DNA of 64,000 nucleotides from Ophioderma brevispina (GCA_023653785.1 JAMKCH010014246.1:62001-126000), one strand, 5' to 3'; positions 23,671 through 35,905 are shown, numbered from the stretch's first letter. Notes: generated by a model from the sequence alone, not told the origin. A program made the numbers and translations.

Positions 23671-24050
23671 GGAGCACGTGTGGTCCAGTGGAAAAGCGCA
23701 GGACTCGTGATCAGCAGGTCGTGAGTTCGAGCCCTGCCGCGGCCAACGTGTTTGTGTCCTTGGGCAAGATACTTAGTCTCAATTGCCTCGTCCACCCAAG
23801 CGATAATTGGGGAGCTGTTATGGGTGATATTACAATCTAAGTGCTGATAGGGTTGTGCGCTTAGCCAGCTGCCACCTAGGTGAAGCGAAATGATTGTGAC
23901 GATTTCCTGACGGCAGCGTAATAATAATTGGCAATAAGCGCATTGAGACTTCGTGTGTAATGCGCTATATAAGAATGGTTGTAGTAGTAGTAGTAGTATT
24001 ATTAGTAGTAGTAGTAGTAGTAGTTTTATTATTATTATTATTATTATTAC
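23671..24050 (+). mobile_element. Full-length tRNA-derived SINE
   Basis: A head with A-box-like tggtccagtggaaaagcgc and B-box gagttcgagccctgcc, then a body with gtgtccttgggcaagatact (a segment common to many metazoan SINEs), 'aataagcgcattgagact' and the terminal 'atgcgctatataagaatggt'. It ends in (GTA)n and (TTA)n microsatellites. Both flanks contain a similar 'accacag..cagat.cata.acac' stretch, possibly a diverged TSD. RNA polymerase III transcription is expected for the family. Confidence 0.85.
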
Positions 24051-26106
24051 CACAGAGAGGCACAACAGATACACACACTACCAAAGCAATTCCTATGTGC
24101 CCTCTAGCAGACGATACAAAAAAGAAGAGAAATCAGGTTAACGATCATTGCAGTGTGCTCCTCACCAATAGCTGATGCATCACTTTAATTTGCAGAAGTG
24201 TTTCTAGTCAAGAGATTGTTGCCATTTAATGGCATGTACACACATTCCGTGAGGTGCAAAGGTCATTTGAATGTTGGTTGGTGAAGAAGCTGGGATTTTA
24301 TCTTGCGGTTGTTTCAGGCCCATCCCAAGGTGAAATTTTTCATTTAGTTAGAATTATGTAGAATTAGCTGTTTCTTCCACGTACTCTAGGAATCGGGAGA
24401 ACCTTGCGTCATTTTTATTAGGCGTCATGGGGGAAAAGGCTTACGGTTAGAGATAAACGGAGATGATAGTAAAAGCCTCAATAAGGGCATGCTATCAAGA
24501 AAATCTTAACTAGAGCTGTTTGAAAACATAATGTTATCAGGGGTACCAGAATAGGGGAACACAGCTTCTTAATTACACATGTTTTTTGTTTTTTACAAAT
24601 AACTACTAATTTTGAATAGAAAAAAAAAAAAAAGGAGAGCTGGAAAGAATTCTTATTTTTATGAAACATTTTTTTTTTTTTTTTTTAATTTTTTAGTTTC
24701 TTTATTTTATGGTAATCAGAACAAAAAAGTTACATTTCATACCAGAATCACCCTTAGGGACTGTCATGTTCTACCCCCTTTTATATCTTAAAAAGTTACG
24801 ACCCCCCCCCATAGAAATAAATGAACATTCCTTTAAAGGGCAACATCAGGCAGATAAAAATTGTGACTTTAACTTAACAGCGGAAAAGTAGGGGAGGTGC
24901 AGAGATACTTTCCGTAATTTAAACATAACCACATGTTTGCATACCATAATATATGAATCAAAGTAGTGGTAGTAAACTGTTTCTTATATATGAGAGATGG
25001 CAATGAGGCAAACAATGCAAAAAAAATTCATAAATACAGGTGAAGATCACAGAAACCTTTATTTAAGCCATATGAAGTTTAAAATTAGTTTCAACATTCT
25101 AAGGTTTTGGGGGAAAGTGCGGAAGGGTGAGGGTTTTATTTGTCACTTAATGGGGTCACCCAAGCTTTCATGATTACATGCTTTCGGCCCAGCTGGATGT
25201 ACCTCTAATGACCTTTGACCTCCATTGGTTCTGTTGCTCAGGTACCATGTGCTCATAGTAATTGTCAGTATTCATTGGGCTTGTTATTGTCTACGATACA
25301 CCATGTAGTACTGTCCAACAAGAAATGACATTGAAGCCATTGGGTCGCGTCTTCCTCTGTTTACACTTTTGTAGTGCAAAAATATTGGGGTTGAATTCAT
25401 CTTGACGGGACTCAATTGCACAGGGGGGCCCCCACCCAAGAAAGGGTAGCAAGCAATTGATTCCAATACCACATCATTTTTGATGGAAACGTGAGAAATT
25501 GGCTAATTGCAGGGCCAAAACAACCCTCCTCATGAAGCCATTATCCGAGGTCGAGATTGCTTCCATCTCGGGGATGGGAGGAGGGAGGTGAAGATCGAAT
25601 TCGGCACTGACTGGTATTCAGTTATATTAGTCTACGTCTACGGGGACCCACATCTGTGTTACACCGCTGCATGCGGCATGTTTTTGTGTGAATAGTTGAT
25701 TTTGAGCAGAGATGATATTAATTGTGAATTCTGATTTACATTCAGACAAGCAAAGCCACACATTGAACATTAATGTGCAGTTAAATCACACCGAGAGTTG
25801 TAGAGGCCATGCCCGAGGTGTGAAACGTACTTTTCAAAAACATGTTTAAATGAACATTCAGCACAACCAAAAGGGGTAGGCATACAGTGTTACCCAGTCC
25901 TTAGCTTTGACCCTTCAACACATACCATCAAACCTGAGATTCAGAATTAGAAATTTGTTATTTTTCTAATTTCATCTGCAAAATACTTTGATTGACTATC
26001 CTATTTAAGATAGACAAGTAGTATTTTTAGCATGTGGTGCAAATTTACGGTTACCAGAAAATCCATAAAAAATGTAGTAAGTATGTAGTAATTATGGGAG
26101 GTCTCG
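24051..26106. other. Unannotated DNA with homopolymers
   Basis: No exon secured. It contains A13 near 24620, T17 near 24670, a C8 run near 24800 and a short R1-like piece (25150-25195, ggtcacccaagctttcatga), followed by a perfect DR1 word tgacctttgacct at 25210-25222. Confidence 0.35.
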
Positions 26107-26110
26107 TTAA

Positions 26111-26448
26111 AGGTTGCTTGTTCGGATCGCTTTTTGGGACACACATGATTTAACGGAAATAGTTCAATTTTGATATCAGGTGAAAGGCCGTATTTTTCTT
26201 CATTGTTGTCGGGAAATTTCAGCTTTCAAATCCATTTCTAACTCAAGATTAAAAAACTACCATTTTAGTGGTTAACCATTCAATATTAGCATAGTAGTGA
26301 ATAGGGCGTTGCACTAATCACTATCGGGTCGAAGCTCAAAACCGCAAGTTTATTTCCCACGGTAATTGATGGTCATTGTGTTTACACGTGTAAGGTCTCT
26401 CATATTAAGTAGAGGAAATACGATCGACAAAAATCGGAACAAGCACCT
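26111..26448. mobile_element. K2 MITE copy 1 (TTAA target)
   Basis: Ends aggttgcttgttcggatcg and, in reverse complement, aggtgcttgttccgattttt, with TTAA on both sides (26107-26110, 26449-26452). It shares 'gatgaaaggccgtatttttc' or variant, 'tggttaaccat' and 'tttcccacggta' with 61103-61420. Confidence 0.85.
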
Positions 26449-26452
26449 TTAA

Positions 26453-26958
26453 ATGAAATGCAATCAAATGAAATCTTGGAAAGGTATGGTCAATGGCTTT
26501 CCCATGAAACTAAGAAATTATGAGAATTGGGTGAGGCATCTATGAGGACATTTTGATGAAGCCTCAACTTTTTTTCACATTTTAGGTGGTTACAGGACTA
26601 TTTGTCACCAAAACTTAAAGCCATTTAACAGCTCTAAAAAAAAAATATAATGTATTCTGGGTTCCTCACAAATTGCAAAACTTTATAGAGAGGGTAACTT
26701 TTACAATTGTCGCCAAAATTATGGGACAAAGTGCTGTTTTCATGTATCAAAAACTACTTCTCAATTTTGGCAAATTTAGCATAATTTTGATAGAACTTGT
26801 ATAAAAATTCAGACCAGTAAACAATTTTAGTCTCATTTTCATAAAATTTTTGACTATTTTTAGAATTCCAACTGCACATCCAAACTCAAGACAATACACA
26901 ACATGCATTCACTGTTTCACATGCATTAATTGGTCCAGCATCTAACTTAATTGCCAAA
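26453..26958. other. Unannotated AT-rich DNA
   Basis: Nothing recognised. It ends at the M2 left TSD gttaatgac. Confidence 0.35.
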
Positions 26959-26967
26959 GTTAATGAC

Positions 26968-27900
26968 CTGAAACGAGTTAGCTGGCTATAATTCCGGTAG
27001 GGCGTACCTACCCAAATTCTCGATAATTTGTGTGAGCTGCTTAGGTTTGTGAAAACTGTTTGACATTGTTAATGGTCCTTTAACATTTTTACGCCATAAC
27101 TGTACTGATCCTGATTCTAGGTATATGATCGTATATTGCGGGCCGGTTGAATTCTCAACACTAGTTGAAATATATATCATTTTTTAGAAGGTTAACAGTC
27201 AAACCCCACCCGACACCCAATGCCTCGCACTGATGCAACACCGTGCATAGGCGTGTAGGGCTATGTTATGTTTTCCACGTACGTGGCAATGCGCAAGTTG
27301 AGATTGATGCATGCAAAGGGTACGTGACAGCAAACGGCAAATATTGGTGGTCCTTCTCCCAAGTCCTTGGGTCTGAGTTCTTACAACATTTCATCCTCCG
27401 TATCGCCGCGGGCGTATCGCTACATCATGGTAATAATGACACATCATTGTTGGTGGGGAGCTGTGTGGTATAGGCCTATAACCAAGAAATAACAATGCGG
27501 CGTCCACTTCCCTAATCAGAGGGCCCACAATCGCCGTTGAAGGAAGATAAACATGAATTGTATATTTTTCATTCACAAAATCAGAAATGTTGTGAGTGGT
27601 AATCAGGGAACTTGTATGGATGCCTAAATATTCCAAAGTCCTCCATACAAAGATGTAAACTCATAGATAGTTTTTAGGTCATAGTGATATTCCTCATAAT
27701 ATGTATACTGAAAATGATTACCAAGGGATATTTTATTTAATGTGATTTGCCTGACAGGGGAGAGTAAGTTGGCCGACTGTGCCCATCGTACCTACCCACC
27801 CAAATTCCGTGAAACTAGGCGGTCCATTGGGTCGAGTTGCCTTTCTATTTTGGTAGGTACGCATACCGGAATTAAATTAGCCAGCTTGACCCCTTACGCG
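26968..27900. mobile_element. M2 element copy 2 (9-bp TSD)
   Basis: Collinear with 5696-6675 but with many 1-4 bp indels. Same TIR (agctggct.ataattccgg). The TSD is gttaatgac (26959-26967) against tttaatgac (27901-27909), 8 of 9 matching. Its short open frames differ from those of copy 1, so neither copy encodes a protein. Confidence 0.85.
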
Positions 27901-27909
27901 TTTAATGAC

Positions 27910-28618
27910 AACACTTTCTTGTAGCTAATAAATTGCCCTTGTTGGATTAAACTTACAACAAAATGCACAAGGGGTCTTGCATGGAGCCCAAATGTCTCCC
28001 AGACAAGGACAAAATGGCCAAGATTCTGAATATATCCAATCCATTCTGCCATGGGGGGGGGGGGGGCCAGGGCAGTTAGCATACTCATTTGCCATCAAGA
28101 CTGCCCTTTGGTACCTTTGGTTGGGTTCAAGGTGATAGCTCACAGACTACAAGTAGGTTTCAAAGTTTTCCACCCTGGGAAGGAAATGAATGATCTTGCA
28201 GTCCTCGCCCTTTCAAAAGTGGTTGCCTAGCTTCTTTCAGATTACAAAACTTATTAAAATGTGGGGTGCAAAACCACCAAACTCCTCCCCCCCACGTCCT
28301 CCATCATAATGTTTATTCTGGTGTCAGACAAAGGGTCATATTTTTCACATTCCCCATGAAATTTAGGCCACATGAAAATGCTCCTCTGGAGTCTGACATT
28401 ATAACACAATGTATCACATGTGGTCAACCAACAATTTATATAGTAATGTTTTTTCTTCTTCTGCCAAGTTTAAGATCATAATGAACGTGTCGGTGTCGTA
28501 TTTGACATTTTGAACTTTTTGGAGAAATTTGGCATACCTATTTGTTTTGTTACTACTCTCACCAATTCACCTCAATTCAAACCCAAAGTGGCTTAGTTAG
28601 TAAACTGTTAACTAACTA
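27910..28618. other. Unannotated DNA
   Basis: A G15 homopolymer lies at about 28052-28066 and a C-run near 28284. No exon supported. Confidence 0.35.
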
Positions 28619-28912
28619 TGACGTATTTGCAAATCTCAAATTGTTCACATCACATAGCAACTATTTGTCAAAAATCTATTCTGCGCCACACCCATATCAT
28701 GTATCTGCATTTTTACAGTATTCACTGTTTCCCATAGTGACGTATTTGAGCAACATATTTTACATTCACAGTAGAATTGCTATTTTGTCGTTTTCACATA
28801 GTGACGTATTTGCGCAAACGCGTCACATGTTTGTTATTTACACGGTGAAATTGTTATTTTGTTGCTTTCACAGTGACATATTTTACTTAACATCATATTT
28901 TTTCACATATAT
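28619..28912. repeat. Short tandem repeat of GTGACGTATTTG units
   Basis: Units begin tgacgtatttg at 28619, 28739 and 28802, with gtgacatattt at 28873. They share 'tttacattcacagt' and 'aattg.tattttgt.g.tttcaca'. The spacing of the last three is 63-72 bp. A 148-codon open frame across it is repeat-driven and is not called as a gene. Confidence 0.55.
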
Positions 28913-29169
28913 AAATTGGAAGTTGGTTCATTCAAAATATTTGAAATATAACTTAAATTTTGGCAATTTTCCACTAGGTATTAATTGAAATGTTTTAACT
29001 AACAATATAGAGCAAATTAAAATCTTTAAAGCTGTTTTTCTCAAAATGCATATTTTGCAAATATGTCACTATGTGATGCGGCCAATGATTTGTAAGCTTC
29101 CACAGACAAACAAATCTCAAGCAGCTCCTAGAAGAAAAGTTGCCATCTTGAAAGTGTTCAATCTCTTAC

Positions 29170-29281
29170 CAGTTAATGAAGGAGCTCTTCCCGGCAGAAT
29201 GATTCCCTATCAGCAGCACACTGATCTTCTTGCGAGGGGCCAGCAGCCGCAAATCAAGCTTGTCAGCTATTGCTATCAAAC
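29170..29281 (-). CDS. Internal exon of a dynamin/EHD-type GTPase (P-loop exon)
   Basis: Read on the minus strand, this 112-bp segment is bounded by a pyrimidine-rich acceptor (tctgtttccatcattggtc, then attccag|G) and a strong donor (AACTG|gtaagag). It carries 36 whole codons with a split codon at each end. The peptide includes IADKLDLRLLAPRKK, then a beta-strand-like ISVLLI, then GNHSAGKSSFIN and a split W codon. GxxxxGKS is the Walker A/G1 nucleotide-binding loop. The SAGKSS core is characteristic of the dynamin superfamily (dynamins, EHD proteins, sarcalumenin and relatives), GTPases that remodel membranes. Unspliced reading hits a stop right after the W codon, as expected for a true donor. 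GC content exceeds the surrounding DNA. The switch regions, G2-G4 motifs, start and stop codons should lie in other exons; the next would be at lower coordinates and begin with G then a codon. None was secured here. An isolated pseudogene exon cannot be excluded, but intact splice sites argue against it. Confidence 0.82.
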
Positions 29282-29339
29282 CTGGAATGACCAATGATGG
29301 AAACAGAAGAGATTAGATGAGAAGCACAATGGAGCCTAG

Positions 29340-30100
29340 GAAACTGTTTCTGGGAAGTTTTACCTGATGCATAGGGAGTCTTTTGATAATTATAGCCTAG
29401 GCTAGTAGTAGTACAAGGGTTTCGAGCTGTACAAGATTTACCTGCCATGCATTGGGTGTCTTTTTATAATTAAAGGCTAGAAAGTACAATTGTTTTGAGA
29501 TGTACAAATTTTACCTGTGTTGCATTCGATGTCTTTTTATAATTTGCTGATGTAGTGCATGTTAGTATCCATTGGTTACTGGTTCAAACCTTGGCTCATG
29601 CACCTGTTCAAAATTATGATAAGTCATGTAGGATTTGTGTTGTGATTCATGGCTCATACCAAAATTAGCGTGAGCCAGTTGACCTGCTGACAGTCTTATT
29701 CTAACATGCTCTACATCAGCGAATAGCCCAGGAAGTACTTAGTTTTGGGGCTGTACAAGTTTTATTTGCAATGCAAAGTGTGTCTTTTGATAATGATGTT
29801 CGATGAAGTACAAGAGTACCATACGAAGAACAAGTGTTTTGGGGCTCTACACAAATATTGGACTGCCCATCCAATATGACACGATATTAGATAGGCAAAA
29901 CAACAAATCCTATCTTTTATTCTCTAATTGGGTGTCTTTCGATAATTTTAGCCCAGAGAGTACAAGGGTTTTGGAGCTGTATAAGTTTTAGACAATGCAC
30001 TGGGTAGTGTCCCAGGAAGTACCTAATAGGTTTTTTGGGCTGGTCAACATTTGCTGGGTATCCAGTCTTTCAATAATGCTATCTATCAAACAATGAAAAT
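29340..30100. repeat. Degenerate minisatellite, probably intronic
   Basis: At least five diverged units of roughly 70-100 bp. Each combines 'ttttacctg..atgcat', 'gtgtctttttataatt' and 'gtacaagggttttggagctg'. Clear unit cores lie at 29361-29435, 29436-29508, 29509-29545, 29723-29800 and 29930-29990. It sits just upstream, in gene orientation, of the GTPase exon, so it is probably in an intron of that gene. Confidence 0.6.
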
Positions 30101-30788
30101 ATAAAGACGGCCGCCACCTCGCAGCAACACCCAGGTGCCTAGATGACTTCGCCCTAATAATAATATTGCTTAGACTTGGCTAGTCTTACACCTACGCCTA
30201 CACTAATTCATGTAGTGTCTCAATCCCAGGGTTTGGCTGTCCTTAAGAGCTCACAGTGTCCTGAAGTCACCGTGTAGTTGTTAGCATCTTCACCAAATTG
30301 GAATGAAGTTTTTTACATCTTTTTGGGAATCATACACTAGATGTCCGTTTTGTTATAAATCAGAATTGAACATATTTTTCAGGTTTAAGAAATGGCTTTA
30401 ACTGAACAACATTTGAAAATGTTGACTTTTGGTACCATATGGCACAGCAAAGTCAAATAATAGTTACCCGCCGCCCGCTCGCATCCCAAAATTGAAAATT
30501 TGGAAAATATTTCATTATTTTCAAAATTTTAAGCAAAATTTAAGTCATTTTTTTCCAAAATATCTAACCTTGAAAAGACTCATTTGATGCATAATGGCCC
30601 ACAGCACACCCCTGTTAATTTAGTATAGACCTACAATCATTTGTTGTGCCTGTAAGTATGTGAAATATTGCAAATTTTTTTGTTAGGTAACACTTGGGAT
30701 TGTCAACTAGACATCTATCATTCAAATAATGAACACATTTTTTTTCAAGGAAAACATGACTGACAAAATATCGCCTTTCCAAACATAT
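30101..30788. other. Unannotated DNA
   Basis: Includes a short GC-rich patch at 30106-30150 (ggccgccacctcgcagcaac) resembling the end of a repeat. No gene signal. Confidence 0.35.
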
Positions 30789-31170
30789 TACTAGGTGTAA
30801 ATTGTGTACTCCAAGGGGAAAATTACGTATCATCTCCTATTATATGAATATTAGATCTACATGAGAAAATTATCACTTCAGCTTCCTGGATTTGTAACAC
30901 CCACATAATTTGCTTGCAAATTGGCATGCTTACACATGTATGTAAATCTGTACATGTACATAGCCTATACACTGATTTAACTAGGTGTATGTTGTGTACT
31001 CCAAGGGGAAAATGTCGCTAGTTTTCGCATTACGTAGCATCTCCTATTATGAATATTAGATCTGTATGAGAAATGATCACTTCAGCTTTCTGGATTTGTA
31101 AACCCACTCATAATTGCTTGAAATTTGATGCTTACAACATGTATGTAAAATTATTACATAGCCTAAAACA
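30789..31170. repeat. Two-unit tandem duplication, ~190 bp each
   Basis: Units 30789-30980 and 30981-31170 share 'ctaggtgta', 'tgtgtactccaaggggaaaa', 'atctcctattat', 'gaatattagatct', 'tcacttcagct' and 'catgtatgtaaa'. Unit 2 has a ~15-bp insertion (cgctagttttcgc). Confidence 0.85.
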
Positions 31171-33365
31171 GATGGTTTGTAAACACGTGCACAATTTCTG
31201 GGTTGTTGTGACATTTCCATAAATCCATTCAAAATTGTGTTTCACACAAACTTGACCAAAATCTCTGACTATGAGTTCTGCTTTCAACTAATCATGTGAC
31301 CAACAATTTGGTAAATGACATTTGATCATTATTCCATTTATAAAATAAAATTCAAGTGCCAGTCTACTCACAGTACTAGAATATGGGAATCTGTAATTTT
31401 ATGGCATTTTAAATGGGAGGGGACACGATTTATGGGACATTCCATTTGAAAATAAGTTGGCATAATTCATTATATCCGTTGACCTACCTCTGTCTCAAAA
31501 GCTTTTATTCCATTAACCAAAATAACCACATGATACAAAGTAGCTTCGCGAAGGGCTATAATATAATTATTTCAAAATTCATACCCTCTCACTTCTCAAC
31601 AGACAGATACTTGCTCTAAGGCGTATGAAGTGATGTTATGTTGACCGTTAACCCGCCCGCAAGTTATGATTTTCTGCCCGCGTTTGAGATCGTTGAAATC
31701 CTTAAAAGTTCATTATTTTGTATTTTCAAAAAAATACTCAGGTTTCTTCTTGCGATAAATCTTGTGAATGTTGGATTTTAGTACAGATTTTTTTTAAATC
31801 AAAGAACATTGCAAAAAATCATTTTAATGTGGGGTGGTGGTTGTTTGACACAATATTTTAGCTAATTAGAGCATGATGAAGGTTGGTGAATGGCTATTCT
31901 TCAAAACTATGAATAATGAATGAATGGAAAAAATGAAATAGTTGCCTAATTATGATTTGACCAAAAAATGTTACGGGAAAAATAACAGTGACTTTTCATG
32001 GGGCCCCTTTTTAATCCATAACCTTTGCAAATTTGATCACAGTAACGTGGAAAAAATTATTTTTAATAGTATTTCGTCCTGAAAAACAGGCAGGCGATAT
32101 ACGGTCATAGAATTCCTCAATTTGGATGTTGCCGGCAAAGAAAAAGAAAGAAATCCTACATTTGATGTTGCATTCACAGAATTTTGTTGAAAAGTTATGC
32201 GTGTGCAATTAATGCCTAGGCCTAGGAATATTTGCTGGAAAATGTGTTTCAAGATTATCCACTCTTTATAGGCATGCTGGGACCGACCACGGTCAGGCAT
32301 ATCAAAACAGTCAAGAAATCGCATTGCCTTTTCCGTCTCAAATCATTTCAAGGGGTGATGGTTGTCCGCCACTGTCTGCTGCTAACCAGATTAAACAATG
32401 AATAACTTTTACCAAGGTGTGCCTATCTATGGGGGAAATAAGCACACATGCAAACACCCTAATCATTAGGGAAATCTTTATAACCAGAAACAGCAAGAAC
32501 ATAGGCCTGCATGAGGTGATGAGTGTCACACAAAGGACAGGGCCTCTAACAACCAAGTGCCAAACACTCAAGGGTCCTCACAGGTGCCAGTTGAAACGTG
32601 ATGCCCTATGGTCAACCTCTGTGGCATTGTTCTGTCTGGCCATCTCATTAGCATATTGACTGACCAGCCTGCAGCCTGCCGTGCTTAAGCAATCATATTA
32701 ATGTTGCTGGGCAAAGGTTGTTAAGAAACTCATTCTGGTTTAAGCACATCATTAGATTTCATTGTACTGGTGAAGGTATGACAATTATTTTGTATCAAAA
32801 CAGCGCCAGTCAGTTTCCTCCTCTACAACAAAGACACCCAAACACGCCCAATTTTGGCGAGGATTTTGTGTTGACAATAGGGGGCCTATCAAGGTACTTC
32901 TTTCACAGAGAAATAACAGGTTGTAAAAAGGGGCCAAGTAGTGATACAGTTATTCAATTGACATCAGGAATGAGAGGAAGTTTTTTTACACACACAAACA
33001 CAATTTGAAACAAAAAAATCAAAAAAACTGTAAACCTGGTCAAACATAGCACCAAATTGTTTTAAAAATAAATGAAAACAAAAAACTTTGGCAAATAAGA
33101 ACCTAAATCCAGTTCCACACCAGTAACTTTAACTTATAAATTTCAGAACCTGTCATTCTTGCCCCTACTGGAAATATTGAAAGAATGGTGCTGCAACCCT
33201 GTAGATTGCAAACATATTTCTGATGTTGAATTGAAAAATCAGAACCTTATTTCTGACACTGAAATTTTAGAACCTTATGATTTGTTGGTCATCTTGGCTA
33301 AATGAAAGCTAGAGGAAAAACGGGAAAATGGGAAGTTGGTGAAATCTCCACTGTGGAATTAAGGC
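31171..33365. other. Unannotated DNA
   Basis: About 2.2 kb with no recognised repeat. 80-96 codon open frames at 32037-32659 and 32718-33008 lack recognisable motifs or clear splice borders. Confidence 0.35.
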
Positions 33366-33369
33366 TTAA

Positions 33370-33707
33370 AGACAAATATCAGTGATTTGAAAAATATGAA
33401 ACTTTGCAGAATAGCTTCAAAAGTGAAGGATAGTCTGAGAATTTCATAGTTAACTTTTCCAGTGTAGAATGAAAGAAAAGGAAGAAAACGGCAGTGTCAA
33501 GACTACGATTCTCCATTCAATTACGTGTTGTAGTTGTGTCCGTATGGACATATGACTAAATTCTCCGATTCTGTCCTTTTAGGTTGCTTCTGGTCTCTTA
33601 TCATTGGCAGGGTATGTTAGGATACCTGTATTGTTACGTACATGCTAAAAATTGATTTTTGATGATTTTGTTTCGATTGCTGATTTAGCAACTCACTGAT
33701 AGTGTCT
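33370..33707. mobile_element. K3 MITE copy 2 (TTAA target)
   Basis: Ends agacaaatatcagtgatttg and, in reverse complement, agacactatcagtgagttg, with TTAA on both sides (33366-33369, 33708-33711). The interior has 'aaaagtgaaggatagtctg', 'gaaaaggaagaaaacggcag' and 'gtccgtatgga'. Confidence 0.85.
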
Positions 33708-33711
33708 TTAA

Positions 33712-35228
33712 GTCAATGTCCTTACAATATTCTTGTAATAAAATTGATTCAAAGTTATTGTGCAAACACACAAGCTGGCATCAGGTCATGAATTCATTTG
33801 TATACAGAGTCCAAAGGACAATATTGGAAAGAATGGTGAACCCTTGAAATGAAACATTTCTGAAAACGAGGGTATTTTTATCCCCTCATTTGCTTGTGGT
33901 AACCGTGGTGTGATTGATTCTTTTGCAAGTTATTGAAGGAATACCAGGTAGACCACAGACACCTCCCAAGTGGGGCATTTTGATAGAAGCCAATGGTTGC
34001 TCACAGTTGTACAGAGACCCATGTAATGTTTCAAAATTCAACTCCTCTGAACCTATCAGACCTCATCATTCATCAAAAAAAAGGGAGGTATTAAAAGATA
34101 CAAGTCTTTCACTTTGTACTATCCCATGCATGCTTGTACTGAAAGTATCAAAAACTGATTTACATGAAGTTTTTGTAATAATGATCAAGAACATCAATGA
34201 TCTTTAAGGACTTCAATTAAAACCAAATCCTCAATGCTACATTATATTCCATTAGAGGCTACTCAAATGTCTGAGAGGTCTTTATAATTCCTTCTCCAAC
34301 CAGCACCGGGACACCACCACCAACGCTAATGCATTTTGAATACAGTACAGCTGGCTGTCTGGAGATAACCTTGAGGGTGGCTTAACCCATCCAGATATCA
34401 CGGCAATTTACCATATAGATACTAAACACTCAGTACTAGGAATAAAAAATTACTTACAAATCACACTAATTAAAAGACCTTTCAAAATCGTGCCAAAAAT
34501 ATTCAAGTACAAAAGAGCATAAGGTTTTCTTTTTATGTGTGTTAGGCTGACAGTATATGAGCATGATCACATGACTTAATCAAGGTACAATTTCTCATCA
34601 GAAAGGATTGTGGATTGCTTTAACTCATCTTCACAAGTTCCACGGCTGGGAAAATCAAAATTTCCAAGAATAAATGCTAGTCGTCTAATATTTGCAAACT
34701 TCTTTCCAAAATCTCAAATTTTCCCTTCAATTCTTATGTATTTCTTTATTTAAAGGACAAACATTTCGTTCCAAATATCAAAATTTCCTGCGATGTCATC
34801 CCAAATTTCCCACTTTTCAAGACTGTTCACAACTCCACATTTTACCACTGCACTCATAATTGATCACCTAATTTTCCCCTAAGTGATTTGGTGCAATATC
34901 TGTAGGCAATCAGGGTGAAGTCCTTATTTGGGGTCATAATGAGGTCAATTAAAACCTCACTGTGTCACCTATGGTCCACATGTGCCTTGTGGTCCTGGTC
35001 TAGTTAATTTCAATTGGGGTAATTACAGGATGTGGTTTTTAGGCTCCTGATTTGGAAAAAAAAAGCACTAACTCCGCAAATTGGTCAAAGGAAGTTTGCT
35101 GTTGTCTGTATCCCATATTTTGACAGATTTGCTGTCACCTAAAGACTCTCATTCACAGTTTGTTGCTGCATCTGATTTTGTTTTCATTTTATTTCAATTT
35201 TTTAGTCACACAAAGACCTAACTTTTTT
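33712..35228. other. Unannotated DNA with one unproven exon-like frame
   Basis: A 97-codon plus-strand frame at 33914-34207 begins after an acceptor-like gattcttttgcaag and reads VIEGIPGRPQTPPKW. No family was recognised and no donor fits. Otherwise nothing is visible. Confidence 0.3.
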
Positions 35229-35236
35229 ATTATACT

Positions 35237-35410
35237 GAGGGTGTCTATTCTTCCGTTATTTGTCCCTGAGGTGGGAGAATAGGTTTTGTCTATGGTCATT
35301 TGGGCAAGAATTTGATGCTTTGATGATTGGAAACAAGAATTGGGGAAGAATTGGGATAAAATATGGCGAGGGGGAACAATTATGATTTTCTGGAAAAATA
35401 GACACCCCTG
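35237..35410. mobile_element. hAT-like MITE, 174 bp
   Basis: Left end gagggtgtctattcttcc; right end in reverse complement caggggtgtctatttttcc. A perfect 8-bp TSD attatact flanks it (35229-35236, 35411-35418). A second copy in inverse orientation lies at 60492-60677. Confidence 0.85.
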
Positions 35411-35689
35411 ATTATACTGCAATCCTCTTCAGTAGCTTAGCATCATGCTGAATGATGCAAAAATACTAATTTCACTTGAAATTTATGTATGAGTAGCACA
35501 GCTCAAAATAATGCTTACTTACCAGAAAAGTGACTCTGAATTTGTCAAATTTCTCACAAGGTCAGAGACATTTAAGTCAGTTTTGTTATCAAGAGTTTCA
35601 GAAATAATTTTTGTATTGTGCCACTACCCTATGAATTCGGCAGCCTCAACAGAATAAACTGCAGAATCCCAGAGTTTCAATGAGCTTAA

Positions 35690-35901
35690 CCCCCTGGGGT
35701 CTACCACCTTTTTTACAGTATCTCTGATTGGCTCATTACCTGATATATCAGGATATAACCTTTGAGTAACCAATCAAAATAGACCTATCATATATCTTCA
35801 GGTACAAACATTAAAGGTTTTCTTACCATGTTTCTGATTGGTTATATGTTGGGTTATTTGGTGTATCTAGCCAATCAAATCGGCCGGTAGACCTCAGGGG
35901 G
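35690..35901. mobile_element. K7 MITE copy 1 (TTAA target)
   Basis: TIRs are ccccctggggtctacc and the inverse ccccctgaggtctacc, with TTAA on both sides (35686-35689, 35902-35905). It carries several 'ctgattgg' / 'ccaatcaaa' words (CCAAT-like). The CCC start with a TTAA target resembles piggyBac ends. Confidence 0.85.
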
Positions 35902-35905
35902 TTAA

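Noticed and set aside
23671..23745. tRNA gene
   Set aside because: The A and B boxes belong to a SINE head. No cloverleaf acceptor stem pairing, and the SINE body and tail follow directly.
27925..28143. Minus-strand frame after caaccaaag|gtacc considered as the next GTPase exon
   Set aside because: Phase fits, but the peptide (YQRAVLMANEYANCPG...) shows no GTPase switch region, and a G15 homopolymer lies inside.
28542..28988. 148-codon plus-strand open frame
   Set aside because: The frame runs through a tandem repeat (HSD.F.. units repeat with the DNA). No domain, and AT-rich codons fit chance.
33914..34207. Exon-like plus-strand frame reading VIEGIPGRPQTPPKW after an acceptor-like site
   Set aside because: No protein family recognised, no matching donor, and the frame degrades into Lys/Ser-rich sequence. 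Kept only as a remark.
35527..35600. Donor-like cttttctg|gtaagtaagc on the minus strand
   Set aside because: Stops upstream restrict any exon to about 30 nt, and the phase does not fit the GTPase exon.
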